A stretch of DNA of 64,000 nucleotides, taken from Viola odorata (Eukaryota > Streptophyta > Magnoliopsida > Malpighiales > Violaceae). Location: positions 82,156,781-82,220,780 of the forward strand of contig OY829538.1 in assembly GCA_963691705.1 (NCBI GenBank). Direction: 5' to 3'. Made by a program: the position numbers and the translations under genes. Shown piece after piece: positions 13,901 through 26,528 of the stretch (positions within the stretch are counted from its first letter, which is position 1; each line of letters opens with the position of its first letter). Under the pieces are notes generated by a model. That model searched no databases. It worked only from the letters and a program-made list of their open reading frames with translations, and was not told the origin of the DNA.

Positions 13901-16900
13901 ATTTCAGTTGGGGTAAGGCCTCTGTGTTGCATTACAAGTAGATGAATAATGTATTCAATGTCATAGCTAACATGCATACCTGTTACAGATTATAATTTTA
14001 TTGTAGTCCCAATCTTCAACCCATCTACATACAGCACATCGCTCTGTTGTCCACTTTGCATAAATAGGTTCATATCTCTCTGCCATGAGAATAAATCCAA
14101 TATGGTCATTCAACAGTTAGTGAAAGTCAGACAACTCAGAGATATGATTGCAAAATTGTACTGTGCAAAACCTTGTAAAAAATCAAGCAACTTCTGCTTT
14201 CTCTCTTTCATGGAAGGTTTCTTTGGAGGTTTGGCAGAAACAGAATGGGCATGAAACTCCGCTAGTTGCATCATCTGAGAAGTCAAAGAAAGAAATATAG
14301 AAAAAATGGTTCTAACATGAGCCATGTTGAACGACCGAAGAAGGGAAAATTCCAGGCATACAAATCAAAATAAGGAAAGTTATAAATTTGAATGCTTAAG
14401 TGAAGGTGCTCATAATAATCCATCTTTGTCTGTAAATGCAAGAATGAAGGAACCTATGTGGAAGATGTAAACGTTTTGCTGTTCACATAAACTTGGAAGA
14501 AAAAGGAAGACTGTTCAAAAAAAGGAATGAGGGAAGTAAGTCCAAGGGTTAGCGAACAAACCCATTGTTCTAATGGTAGCATGGAGCCCTTCACACTAAC
14601 ACTGATCCTCCAGTTTTTTATTTTTGATCCTGTATGCCTTTCCCATTCACTAAGTGCTTGCTTTTCTGTACCACAAGACCCACATTTGCATACAACCCTG
14701 GAAAGCAAAAAGAATGTTATCTCCACAAATAAACTTTAAAAAAACTATTCTAGGAAATGGACAGACAAAATTTACTGGGAAGATGAAATGAAGGGTTAAA
14801 CTCTAGAACTCAAAATTCCCCAATGAAATGTGTACCGGTTAAAAAAATCCACAGAATAAACAGAAATTTGGTCATCAAAATTACTACTAGAAAAACTATT
14901 TTACTGTTTAGTGTTTACACAACCATATTTTGGGAAGATAAGCATGAAACAACAAGTATAAGGCCACAGATTGAATTTGGTTCATATCAGAATAACATCA
15001 TTTCCCACTAGAAAATACATCGTAAGCCACTTCTTATGCATCAGAAATGCCATATAGCAGTTTAATACCCGGAAGTGGAATACCTAAAAAATCATGAAAT
15101 ACCCTAGAAAATTAGGAACTTCAGTACTTAAATATACAAATACACAGAAGCAATGGGTTCAATGGGGTAGGCTGTATGCAAAGTTGCAGCAAGACCTGGG
15201 TTCAAGTCCTTTTGCCTTGGCTTATCAAGAAGGGAAAAAAAGAACATATGAGAATTAACCAAAAAACATTAACCCAACCCAACCAAGGATGACCTACTGT
15301 AGACTGATGCATGAGTAGGAAAAAAAATAAGAGAAAAGAAATCCAATAAACATTTGAAGTAGTAAAGTATAGCTTACATATGAAGGCTTGGGAAATATAT
15401 GCCTTCCACGCCAGAGCAGACAACAGTGACCTTGTTAGGAAGCACTGGTTGAACACTACTTTTGCTCAATCTGAATATAGGTTCCACAATCATCAGATGT
15501 ACACTTATAGGCGCATTGAATAGGAGTAATAATAGCAACAAGAAAAAAAATACAACAGCAACAACAAGAATAATAAACCTACTTGGATTTGTGCTGCCCT
15601 TTTTCTGAATCTGATAACTCAAAATTAAATTTTGCTTTGCAAGTAGGGCAGTAATATTCAGTCCCCCCCATGTCCTTCAAGCAAAAAAGAAGGGGAAAAA
15701 ATGTCAGAAAAGCAAGAAATTTTTACTTGTACTCGTATCATGCAGTTATACTACACATTACAGCTACTCTAACATGCATGGACCTACACATTACAGCTAC
15801 TCTAACATACATGGACAGACCTTAAACCTGTTGCCAGATATTTTGTCGCACTCTGCATGAACCCAAACTTTACAACAATTGCAACGCACCTAGTTCACAG
15901 AAGATGAATAGTAATTATTAGTTGATAAAACACAACATGCAAGAAGAAAGACTAATTACAACTCTATAATAATTTGTAGGTTCTCACCCAGCTCCCACTG
16001 TCTGAATGATTCCAAATCTTCTTACATATACCACAGGAATGCTTTGATTTTGTTAACTACACAGAAAATCAAGCAATGGAGAAAGGACTAAACCACCATA
16101 AAAAGCATGACTTTTGACCAACAAAGCCAGACGAAAAAGTGAGTTAATACCAACCCTAGCACAGGTTTTACATAAGAATTGGCCTCCAGGAATAGAAGCT
16201 GACAATCTTTTTGATAATTTAGAAGGAAGGCTCATACCACAACCTTCACAAGATCGCATAACTTTGTTCTTCCCAAACATATCCTGCACCAATTAAGTTG
16301 AAAAATGGGAGGGATGAAAGGTTGTCATGTTTTGAAAATAAAAACATCACTCTAATTGAAAAAGGAGGAAACAGAAATGAAGCCAGAATTTGTATTTTGT
16401 AGTACTTTCTTTCACATTCTGTAGGTCCCATCAAAAGAAGAAAACTATGAAAGTCCACAAGGTCTATCTTCCATACATCCTTAAAAGATGATTTTGTTTA
16501 CAAACAGAAGTCCCATGGGGGAAAGAAAAGGCTGAATCACTTAGGAATACTTACTACAAGCATTTTTGCTCTAAGTACGTTCTTCACAAATAGGATGGCT
16601 ATATTAACAAAACTACTTAACAAAGAGAAAAAAAAGCCAGACTCACAAGCAGGTTGAGCGAAATATGATATCTGTATTGTTTCACATCTTTATGGATGCT
16701 GAGGGAAAATGGGGGGAAAATCATTCCAAAAATTATAAAGCTAAGCAGCCTTTTAATGAAACTTAGAACTGCATACAGATCAACACCATGGAATAAAGTC
16801 TTGCTTCAACAAGATTAACAAAATATAATCCAAAAAGGAAAACATGCTCATTTAATAACATTTCCAGATTTCAATAGAACATACTTTTCAATTTATTTAT

Positions 16901-18662
16901 AGATTCAGCTTATAATGTAGTTCTTCTGTCTCTACAACCACTAAGGGAAGTCTCAAAGAATATTCAAAATCACAATTCCATCCAGATCGTTAAGTTCAAC
17001 TTTGCAGATAAAACCGTAAGACAAGAAAGTATAGTTACGAAAAGAAAAGGTCGGTGTTCCAAAGGAACTTAGAAAATGAAGAATGGAAACTTGCCTGGTT
17101 TAGAAAGTGGCAATCCTGATCCTGGTTAGAGCCTGTAGCCTCTTGAAGCCATCTGTAAACAGATTCATCAGAAGTTGGATTTCCAGCAGCCATGTTTATA
17201 TCCAGTAACAACTTCTCTACAAATCCCTGCTCAGCCAGGAATGCCTCCTCAATAGCAATTTGGAAATCCAGGGGCTTGCAGTCATTCAATTCAGGCTGCT
17301 CCTGAAACCTACATCAAGCAGAAATTCACTTGACAAAAACTTCACACCCTATATCACCTAACTCAATCAACAACAACCAAGATGAGAAACGCACCTGTCC
17401 ACAAAATCCATAAAGGGAAATATCATCCCCCGTTTAACCCAGGCATAATCCTGGTCATAAGCATAATTCAACACAGCAAAGTCAGCAATCACAGCTTTCT
17501 TAAAATAAAACTAGTGCCAAAAGGTCCCTAAATTAAATTGAACTCTGTGAAAGATGCAAATTTATAAACTTAGAATCCATACCCTTTGACTCCCATTTCC
17601 AGAGTAACCAAAAAACATTACACAAGCAGCATCAGGTATGCAAGACCTCAAGACCAGCTCTGGTGCCTGAGTCATTGGATCGATCACAATGGCTGGCCAA
17701 AACGGATCCTTCTTCCCTGACTTAGCCCATGTAATATCACCAGAATAAAAGTCCTCTGGCCCATACAACCCACCATCTTTTCTCTTATGATAGCTCCCTT
17801 CCTCGAAGTTACTCAAATTAACAAATGCGCCAGCGTAGTTTTCGTCATCAAACAACATCACATGCTGCTGCTCATGTAGAGAAGTAAGTGTACTTCGGGA
17901 GCAAGATGAAAATTTCTTGAAACCAAAGCTTTCCTCACAAAATGCAGAATGACTACGATCTCTATGACCCATGAAGAATTGGTTGCGCACTTTCTTCACA
18001 CTACCGATGCAATCTTTTCGCAATGTTGAACTAAATTTATCCTTCTGCTTAACCTTTCTAACAGTATGGTTGTTGTTATTGTTATCAAACAAAACATGAT
18101 AATTACAATCATCTACATCCCCATCATTAACATCAACATCAACTTCAGCATCAGCAACACTAAAGCCAGGCGAGGCTGTCTTACCCTCTTTCCGCCAATT
18201 GTCAATAACTGAATCATTAAACCGAGAAGGCAGTACCTGAACTCTCCCTCTAGATGTCCGAACAAGTGCAGGGCGTGTGGCAACCTCGACCGGTGTGGGG
18301 TTGTAACCGTTGCTATTTGCTCCTTTCTTAGAATCTCTGCTGCCCTTGCACTTTTTGGACACAGTTTCCAGTTCCTCGGGAGGGGAGCAGGAAACCTGGG
18401 TACACCAGGATGCAGGGAATCCTCTGCCGCGGAGGTTGACTGGAATTACACCGGCGGCAACCTCGCCCAGGAGGTTGGGAGGGTAATAAATACTGGGGGT
18501 GAGGCATCTGTTGGTGCTGCTTAGCTTACGCTTCTTTTTGGCCCGAGTTGAATGGGGAGAGTCAGAGACGTCGTCGTCTTGGCAGACAGAGTGGACGTTG
18601 GGGCGGAGTTTGCAGCGTTTGATAGTGGGCGTTTGAGATTTCAGGTCGCGCTTGATAATCAT
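7997..18662 (-). CDS. ATX5: Histone H3K4 methyltransferase, trithorax-like ATX3/4/5 class
   Basis: Nuclear SET-domain lysine methyltransferase. Exons (minus): 18662-17583, 17450-17395, 17308-17095, 16283-16155, 16056-15988, 15889-15821, 15674-15583, 15470-15378, 14697-14562, 14274-14172, 14079-13980, 13357-13233, 12880-12735, 12106-12002, 10844-10780, 10663-10450, 10077-9991, 9882-9823, 9742-9653, 9062-8976, 8728-8654, 8321-8221, 8087-7997. Total 3387 bp, 1128 aa. The N-terminus MIIKRDLK resembles Arabidopsis ATX4/5. Domains in order: PWWP (about residues 306-375, [16 protein letters not shown]), first PHD (about 495-560), second PHD ([16 protein letters not shown]), extended PHD ([13 protein letters not shown] onward), SET (about 985-1100: [34 protein letters not shown]) and post-[14 protein letters not shown]. 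No FYR domain, as in ATX3-5 and unlike ATX1/2. Introns after exons 3 and 18 use GC donors. Which of ATX3/4/5 is the closest is not settled. Confidence 0.95.
9303..9471. mobile_element. MITE in ATX-like intron
   Basis: A 169-bp inverted repeat with arms of about 55 bp. The left end ATTTGGTACTTGTACATTAG pairs with the right end ending AATGCACAGGTATCAAAT. It lies between the exons at 8976-9062 and 9653-9742. No clear target duplication was found. Confidence 0.65.
9821..9822 (-). other. GC splice donor (GC-AG intron) in ATX-like gene
   Basis: On the minus strand the exon ends CTACAG and the intron starts GCAAGT. The next in-frame exon begins at 9742 with [13 protein letters not shown]. Using the nearby GT (four bases further) would shift the frame, so GC is the only donor that keeps the SET domain open. 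Confidence 0.8.
15150..15240 (+). repeat. Possible tRNA-derived SINE fragment in ATX-like intron
   Basis: The intron sequence holds TGGGTTCAATGGGGTAGGC, resembling a pol III A box. About 35 bp further on, GGTTCAAGTCC matches a B box, the tRNA T-loop consensus. No cloverleaf forms in what I can read, so this is not called as a tRNA gene. Confidence 0.3.
15751..15816. repeat. 33-bp tandem duplication beside a splice donor
   Basis: Two copies of a 33-bp unit (15751-15783, 15784-15816) differ at one base (catgcatg against catacatg). The repeat starts within a few bases of the splice donor of exon 15821-15889 of the ATX-like gene. Confidence 0.85.
17093..17094 (-). other. GC splice donor (second GC-AG intron) in ATX-like gene
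   Basis: The exon ends AACCAG and the intron starts GCAAGT on the minus strand. The following exon starts at 16283 with [16 protein letters not shown] in frame. The only nearby GT would break the frame. Confidence 0.75.
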
Positions 18663-21093
18663 CCTCACACAGCAATCAAAAGTCACCACATTGAATTTAG
18701 AGTACAAATTGAATTGAATTAAGTCCCAAAAAGATGCAAAAGAAACCCTAATCTGGAAACCGAAACGACAGATTGGTGGGGTGGTGGTGCTACTTGAGAA
18801 AACAAAGGAAGAAAGAAGTCTGAATACGGGAACTGAAAAGAATCGGGTTAAGAGAAAGGATTCAGGGAAAAGAGAAATGGGAATAGGAGAGAGAGCAGAG
18901 AGCAGAGGAGATCTAATTTCAATCACAAGCCTCTCTTTTTTTATATATATCTTAATTAACCGCCTCGCAGGGGAGAGTATAAGAGAAAAGAGGATATAAA
19001 TTGATTATAAGTAATAGAAGAATGATGATTTAATTTTTAGTAGAAGAAATCATAATAATGTAATTAGTTGGGAGACCTAAAAAATAATAATTCGAATTTC
19101 GGGAGAGATTTGTTTGTTGGTGTTTGTGCTGGTGGTGGTGTTGGTGCGGGAGGGCGGAGAGAGAGAAGAGAGAGAGAGGTCGGCGTTATCTATCTTGTGC
19201 TGAATAATAATGGGGTGCACTATATTGTTTTACGTCGTGGTGTATGTCATGAGTGTACACACATTGGCTAACCTGCGCTTCCCTCACGTTTTTCGCCATT
19301 CCATTCCATCCATTTTTATTTTTATTTTGGGTTCAATTGGTACAACAAGCAGAGCTCAGGAATCCGGACTGTAAAATGTTATTTCCAATCTGTGTATATT
19401 CCATTTTTGGAAATGGCTATGGAGGTTTTTGAGCAGCGGCTGGCTGTTGTTGGTCCAAGGATGTTGGACGAAGCTCAAATTGGGAAAGTTTGGTGATATT
19501 GATGCCTTTTCGTCACTAAATAATTCCTTCTGGTAAGATTTTGGGAATTTGGTCTGATTCACTGCTCTACTACTAGTCTTACATGTAGAGATAGATAAGA
19601 TATACGCACGGCACGGCTGCTTCTCTTCTCTTCAGCTTTAGGGTGCGAGACTCTGCATTTCTCCCCCCACAATTTCTCTTCACCTCACCAGTCACCCGTC
19701 GTCACCAGTCTCAGAGCAGTTTGATTTTCCCCCCTTTCTGGCGTCTCAACATGAATTTTCCCACCATTTTAAGGGGTATTTTTGGTAATTTCTTCCTCAA
19801 TTTACTTGCCGCTCTCTCTAAAAGAAAATAAATAAATTTAGGCACTGTTTTAGTTCCCTTGCCGGTTACCACTCTCCTTAAAAGAAAAGTACTAATTTGT
19901 TTTGAATGGGCTGCCTGCTTTCATATTTTATTGCGAAAGCAGGGAGGAGATATGACCAGAGAAACTTAAAAATGGAAATAAATAAATCTGCAGACATGGA
20001 TATGTACGGGAAGGGAAGATGATGATGGTAACGAAGGAGTAGGCTGGCTGGCTGGCTCGGAAGTGCAATCCAAGAAGATTGAACAAGATGGGCGGTACAA
20101 TTTTTGTTCTTCTTTCTTTGAACTGGGCTTACCGTTGGATAATTAAAGATCTGCTGGAGCATCTAGCTAGAAAGGAATGAAGTTGTCTTCCAAGGTAAGG
20201 AGTTCCACCACCATCGTGTTATCCAATTAATCTTTCCTCGATTGATTGTATCGATCCAGCTTTGTATCCAAGATTCCCATACTCTGTCTCCGATATTATA
20301 GTTTCCTTGGATGGTTTGAAACTCTTGTACAGTTGATCTACTCGTATGTAGCCTGTTTTAGTTTGATTGTTACTGAGGAACACATCCCTTATGTGTCTTC
20401 TTCCTAATAAAAGCTAGATTATATGGCATGCTCACAAACAGAGACGTTGTAACAAGAAAAGGAGAAATATAAACAGAATATGAAAATTAAGGAAAATTTT
20501 AAAAACTATATAACCCATTGTAGAGTACTCTAGCTTCGGGCCAAAGACGGTTGCAAATAATGAAGGAGTGGTAGAATTTGGGACTGTTTTCGTCTGGGCG
20601 AATCGAAGACATTGTCGACGTTTAGATGTCCTACTCGCTAAGAACATGAGTGGAGAAGATGACACCTGACCTTTTCTACACACATATAAACGCAAGATGA
20701 AGAACACACAGAACTAGCACTTGATGCGCAAGAGCTTGACCAACAGTATCATCTCCTAAGACATTCACTCAGGCAGAAATTGTCATTTCATAAGATCTAC
20801 ATGAACAAGTACATATTCTTGCCTCTGCCTCTTATTTAAATTTAAACACAACCCTTAAACCCTTAATTTATTTATATACAAGTTTCCTTGGCTTCTTTTT
20901 AATCTATAGGGCTCGTTATTATTACATACATAAAGATCAACTACTACTTTCCAGGAGCCGGGATCTGTTTATTTAACAATACCTGCTTATCTTCTCCTAT
21001 CCCATGCTTAACCTCTCTCTCTAATTTCTTCAATTACTGCATAGATACCCTTCAAGCAGCTTTCTTTTCTACTCCTCTTCCCAAAAGTAGTTA
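18663..21093. other. Intergenic: ATX-like 5' leader and promoter, 3' flank of CCT gene
   Basis: About 2.4 kb with no gene I can support. The first 300 bp should be the ATX-like 5' leader; an ATG-led reading runs in frame from 18926, but the family start is at 18662. At 19120-19180 there is a GGTGGTG and GAGAGA-rich patch. The 3' part (about 20.75-21.09 kb) is probably the 3' UTR of the CCT gene. No inverted or long direct repeats were seen. Confidence 0.5.
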
Positions 21094-24000
21094 TTAGTTA
21101 TTGCCTCTTGAAACATCACATTCCTCAGTCTTTGCAAACCGACCTCGAATCCTGGGTTGACTGTCTGCAAGAGCCTTCCTGCAAGCATACTGAAAACAAG
21201 TATGAAGTATGTCGTGAGTTTGCAAATGACTGGGTTCTAAGAGGAGTATAGGATTGAGATAGTGCTGTTCTTAAAGAGGAGTGAAAACAGATGAGTAAGT
21301 AAGATACGTGAGAGAAGGAGTGGCATTAATATATGCATACTGAAAAAAAGAAAAAAAAATGATGCATCTAATCCTTACATCTCAAGAAGTAAAATGAACC
21401 AAATACTCAAGCCCCTTTGTTTTCAGACCTCAAGTTATGCACGGATAACACAACACACAACACAACAAAACACAACATAACAAAACACAACACTTCTGTT
21501 CTTACCTTAATTTTCCTGCCAAAGTTTCTCTTTGACTTCTTATTCCTGTACCTGGAAAGCTTCTCCCTACGGAGGTCATTGGCAGAATTGTTCAAAACTA
21601 ATGATCCGTCAAGTGGAGAAGTCATGAGGCCAGTAATTCCATTGCCAAGAGTCTGTCATAAAAAAAAAACCAATATCAATGACCCAGCCCAATCCTGTAA
21701 AAATTGCCAGAAGCACCTGCAACAATTTCTCAATCCATAGACCTTGATGCAAAGCCAATTCATGCTCCGTGATCAATTGCTTAAAAATGCTCCACTAGAA
21801 TTAGGTTGTATTCACCAGTCAAATAGTGAAGAGAAAAAAAAATGAAATAAAAGCCACATCCAATTTAACATGCCATGCATTGGCAAAGAAACCTAATGGG
21901 ATTCTAAGAGAGGCAGAGGTGGAAAGTGTAATTTACATATTTCAACCAAAAGACCTATACAGGGCATGTGACATGTCTAAGAAATAGTAACAAATGTAAC
22001 GCACAAACAAAAGAGCGTACGTTCTACCCTAGATGAAAGGGATGTTTTCTTCTACAAGTACTCCAAGTAATCCATGCAAAAGCATGGACATAAAATCCAA
22101 TCTTAGATTGCTTGGAAATTGAAATGCACAAACACACTTTTCATTCACGTGCATTTAAAGCATGACGTGAACCAACTGCCATACAGTTTCTTTGTCAGGT
22201 TAAGTTCTTTGTTCCGCAAGATAAAATACCTCTAAGTCAACAACATACAGGAATAACTGCAACAAACAATGGAAAAAAAAAGAAAATTAGTAGAGGGTAT
22301 TTCAGGCTGACCTGTATATCTCCTTCACTATATGCTCTCCGCATCCCATAAATAGATCCAATATCCATCACCGAAAAGTCCAGAAAACTTGGCTTCACCC
22401 CATTCGCCGCTGCTCCTTGCATCTGCTCCAATGAGCTCAAACATCCTGAGCTGATACTCTTTGGTAGTGACATATCAGGAAGCAATTTGTTTTCTTCAAT
22501 AGGAAACTTCACATCCAAAACCTCAGTGAATGGTACTTCTAATGCTGCTTTCTCCCAAAGGTCCTTCTCGCACTCATAGAAAACCTCACTCAGGAGCTGC
22601 TCACTTTCAATAGATTCAATATCTGCCACCTTCAGCCCAGCAGTAATCATATCTTCTTCACTGCAGGAGATCATTGAAAGTGCACTCATAGGATCAAGGC
22701 TCCCCATTGGCTCTTCAATGATTGGTTCTGGAGCTTTGAATAGATCCCCTTCTCCTCCCAGGTCATATTCCGATATGGTGGAGTTCTGATTCAGATTGCT
22801 CTAATAAACAAGAAATATGGCAACCAACAATATGACCTAAGAACTTGGTATGTCATAAATAGTGACACTGAAACTACCACAATTTGACTAGCGTCATTTC
22901 ATGAATATGAAAATCTAGTCATAAAATCAAGTGCAAGGGATTTAGAGAATATATCCAGATTGCACCAAGCTTTCAAGCACAGCCTACAAAATCAACGTAT
23001 TTGATGGCCCTAAACTGTATGAACATGGTCTTTCCCTAAACTTGAATGTTTGCCATTCAAAAAAGCACCGTCAAAGATAATGTTAGAAACTCGTCTAACA
23101 CGGCTGTGAAAACAACAAATTAAAAGAACACTTCTTGTTTTGCCATTCACCTTGTCATATAGTACTTCATTTGATAATTTAGACAACTATATTAAACTAT
23201 AATCTCCAACCAAGGGATGCACTCTCTTAAAAGACGTTCTCTGGTTTATGGAAATTCATTCATAAAGGAACCAAGAGATCCACTGACATTAAAAATTAAC
23301 AGAGGTGTCGGGAAGAAAAGAGCAAAATCCTCTTACAGAGGAAGTCAAAAATCAAGAATAGCTCTTTCATGGGTGACTTTCTATTCTGGTTTATAATCCT
23401 CTTTCCAGGTTCAATTCCCACATTACAACGAAGAGTAGGGAAGGGGGGACTAAAACTCCAAATAATAGAGATGGAGAATACTTTCCCTTTCTAGCTCACA
23501 AAACCTTTTTCCTCCTTTATGCCACCCAAAAAAAAAAGTTGAAAGGAGACTTTTTTTTCTTCCTTTTCTTTTTATCTCTCAGTAAGGGGATGAAAAAGCC
23601 AAACCCAAAAGGAAAAATAAAACCAACTGATAGTTTACATCACCCTAGTTGGAGAAAACAGAGGAAAGCTTAAAGAACACGGGATTTGATGGTGTGAAAT
23701 CACTTTCCTTTTGTAGCCGTACTTTTTTCCAGACCCATGAAGTTAAATAGATCACTCATAGTTTCCATTTTAGCCTTATTTGTGAGGAGAAAGAAGGAGA
23801 AAAAAAATCCGAAAGAGAAGCTTCCAAAAAAGAAATCTACAATTTCTCACGAACTAGAACAGGAGAAGAACTTCGGCCAAAAAAAGAGCAGAAGAAGAAA
23901 AATAAACGGAAAAAATGGAACCAAGTTCATCTCAAGATCGGAAACTGAACATCCTATAACATGGAAATAGAGATTGGATTGACAACAGAAAATGAATAAG

Positions 24001-24375
24001 ATTAAATTGAAATTTGAATTTCACTAGAGAATCCTGGCCCATTTTCGGACAAACCAAGCACAAAGTAAGTTAAAGGAGGAAAGAAACACCAAATTGAAGT
24101 ACACAGGCAGACAAGACAACCCAACTTCGTAATAAGTCAAAACCCATAGTGAAAGCCATCTAATGAATGCAGATCGCCCATATTAAGAAAAAGATGAAAG
24201 AAGTAAAAGAAAAAGAGACGCACACACAAAAACAAGCATAAACATAGAGGAAAAGGAACAGAGAGTATACCGTTGAAGCATTGGCGTTCTGGTACTTGCA
24301 GTACTCCTCAAATTGCTGAATATCTTGAGAGAAATTCTGCAAATATGGGAATAATAGCCCCGTCTCGGCATACAT
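21094..24375 (-). CDS. CCT-motif family protein (single CCT domain)
   Basis: Plant CCT-motif (CONSTANS/CO-like/TOC1) family protein without B-box or receiver domain, probably a nuclear transcriptional regulator. Exons: 24375-24271, 22800-22312, 21652-21506, 21189-21094; 837 bp, 278 aa, all GT-AG, each exon a whole number of codons. The N-terminal segment MYAETGLLFPYLQNFSQDIQ is typical of the group that includes Arabidopsis At5g41380 and At1g63820. The middle is acidic and Ser-rich with conserved blocks (ADIESIESEQLLSEVFYECE, GMRRAYSEGDIQ). The CCT domain starts at RREKLSRYRNKKSKRNFGRK in exon 3 and continues in exon 4 as YACRKALADSQPRIRGRFAK. The intron of about 170 codons' distance from the start splits the protein before the CCT, and the CCT itself is split at the usual IK/YACRK point. 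The target genes are unknown. Confidence 0.92.
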
Positions 24376-25295
24376 TCTTTTGTGCAGAAAGAAATATGGG
24401 TTTGCTATTGAAGCAGAATAAACAGCTATGATTTTGGACTGGGAGGTCAGTCTACTGTTTAATGAGAAAGAGGAATCAGCTCTCTGGTAGAAAGTAGAAG
24501 GAGCAAAGGAGAGTTGAGCAGAAGAAAATGCTCACTTGAAGCAGAAGCAGAGCAGCCAAAATTGCAAAAAGCTTGGGTCAGTTTTGGCATTTAATAAAAA
24601 GACTAAAGAGGAAAGAGAATTTATGTATATAATAATGATGGAGATTGGAGAGTAGTAGTACTAGTAGACTAGTAGAAACAGTACTACTACTTCTTTTTAA
24701 TTATTTTCTTTTATTTTTTGTTCTTTTTTCAACAAAAAAAAAATGGGGGAGTGAGAATAAAACAAACATGATGTAATAATATTAGGTTCAACAATAAGGA
24801 CAAAGTGAAAAAGGACGTGATACTACTGCGCCCCTGTCCGGGCTGTCCCATGTCCCTTGTCTTACTATCATGCACTTTGTTTTGTATATTGTCTAAATCA
24901 ATCACATTTTTATGTGTTAATTAACGCTAGAAATATACTTACAATATTTGATTCATTTAGGTTGGGTATTTGTTTTTTTAAATACGTAAATAATATTGTT
25001 TTGGGAGCAAAATAAATTACGTTATGAAATAGTAAAAATTCGTAGAACAATAATTTTTTATCTTATTTTATTTCACATTATTTCATTTTTACTCTTAATT
25101 TCCACTCAAATTATCACACCATCATCAAATTGGATTGATGCATACAAAAAAAATTGTTATTTGTACAAAATATATGATTCAAAAAAGATAAAATAATAAG
25201 TATTATCAACGGTAAAAATCCGTCAAAAAATACAGATATTCTCTATTTGAATTATTTTATTGTTTCTCATTTTCATAGTATTATATTTTTTTAGT
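24376..25295. other. Upstream region of CCT gene, otherwise empty
   Basis: The 5' leader and promoter of the CCT gene on the left (about 24376-24700), then AT-rich DNA. No gene or repeat recognised up to the foldback element. Confidence 0.5.
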
Positions 25296-25304
25296 AAAGT
25301 ATTA

Positions 25305-26528
25305 GGGAAAAAGGCACCCAGGAGTCCCTATCGTTATTATTTTCATTTTAGTCAGTCATACTTTTCGAATTTGGTTCAATTGGGTCCTAACTCTTAGCTC
25401 CGTTATCCACTCCAGGTCCCTTCCGTCTAAATCGACGGTAACGGACGTTTTTTACCGTTAACTACCATTATTTTATTATTATTTCTGACACGTGTCAGTT
25501 TATTATTTAATTAATTAAAAAATTCAGAAAAAAATTTAATTAATTAATTTTTTTAAAAACAATATAATTAATTTAAAATTTCAGAAGAATAATATAATTA
25601 TTTTTTTCTTTTTTTATTTTATTATCTAATTAATTTTTAAAAAATCAGTTTTATTATCTAATTAATTTTAAAAATTCAGAAAATAATGTAATTAATTTTA
25701 AAAATTCAAAAATATATATAATTAATTAAAAAAATTAGAAAGAAAATATAATTAATTTATAAAAAGCAATGTAATTAATTTAAAATTTCAGAAAAAATAT
25801 AATTAATTTAAAAATTCAGAAAAATAATGTAATTAATTTATAAAAAATCAGAAAAATAATATAATTAATTTAAAAAATTCAAAAAATAATTTTAATTATT
25901 TTATAAACTCAGAAAACAAATATAGTTAACTAAATAAACTCAGAAAAATAATGTAATTAATTTATAAAAAATAATGTAATTAATTTAAAATTTTAGAAAA
26001 ATAATAAATGAAAGGAGGAGAAGTGAAAATAAATGAAATAAGAGATAATAAAAGAAAAAAATAAAAAAATAATTATATTATTTTTCTGAATTTTTTAATT
26101 AATTACATTATTTTTTTGAATTTTTAATTAATTATATTTTTTTCTGAAATTTTAAATTAATTACATTATTTTCTGAATTTTTAAAATTAATTAGATAATA
26201 AAACTGATTTTTTAAAAATTAATTAGATAATGAAATAATAAAATAATTATATTATTTTTCTGAATTTTTAAATTAATTACATTATTTTTAATTATTTTTA
26301 ATTTTTTCTGAATTTTTTAATTAATTAAATAATAAAACTGACACGTGTCAGAAATAATAATAAAATAATGATAGTTAACGGAAAAAGCGTCCGTTACCGT
26401 CGATTTAGACGGAAGAGACCTGAGGTGGATAACGGAGCTAACGGTTAGGACCCAATTGAATCAAATTCAAAACGTATAACTGACTAAAATAAAAATAATA
26501 TCCATAGTGACTCAAGGTGCTTTTTCCC
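25305..26528. mobile_element. Foldback MULE-type element with 9-bp TSD
   Basis: A 1224-bp element flanked by AAAGTATTA on both sides (25296-25304 and 26529-26537). Ends are GGGAAAAAGGCACC and, reversed, GGGAAAAAGCACC. Terminal inverted repeats are about 200 bp, up to TGACACGTGTCAG, about 85-90% alike by eye. The middle (about 25510-26330) is more than 85% A+T. It is built from decayed repeats of a motif like TTAATTTAAAAATTCAGAAAA on the left and its reverse complement on the right, so nearly the whole element is one hairpin. A 9-bp TSD and long TIRs fit Mutator-like elements. No transposase. Confidence 0.85.

Noticed and set aside
15180..15215. tRNA gene suggested by GGTTCAAGTCC
   Set aside because: No acceptor or anticodon stem could be paired; kept only as a possible SINE fragment.
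18663..18926. In-frame upstream ATG extending the ATX-like protein by 88 residues
   Set aside because: The extension is hydrophobic and Ser/Phe-rich, unlike the family, while MIIKR at 18662 matches the Arabidopsis start. Treated as 5' leader.
23380..23430. Second B-box-like motif (GGTTCAATTCC) in the CCT gene intron
   Set aside because: No A box at the right distance and no repeat ends; probably chance.
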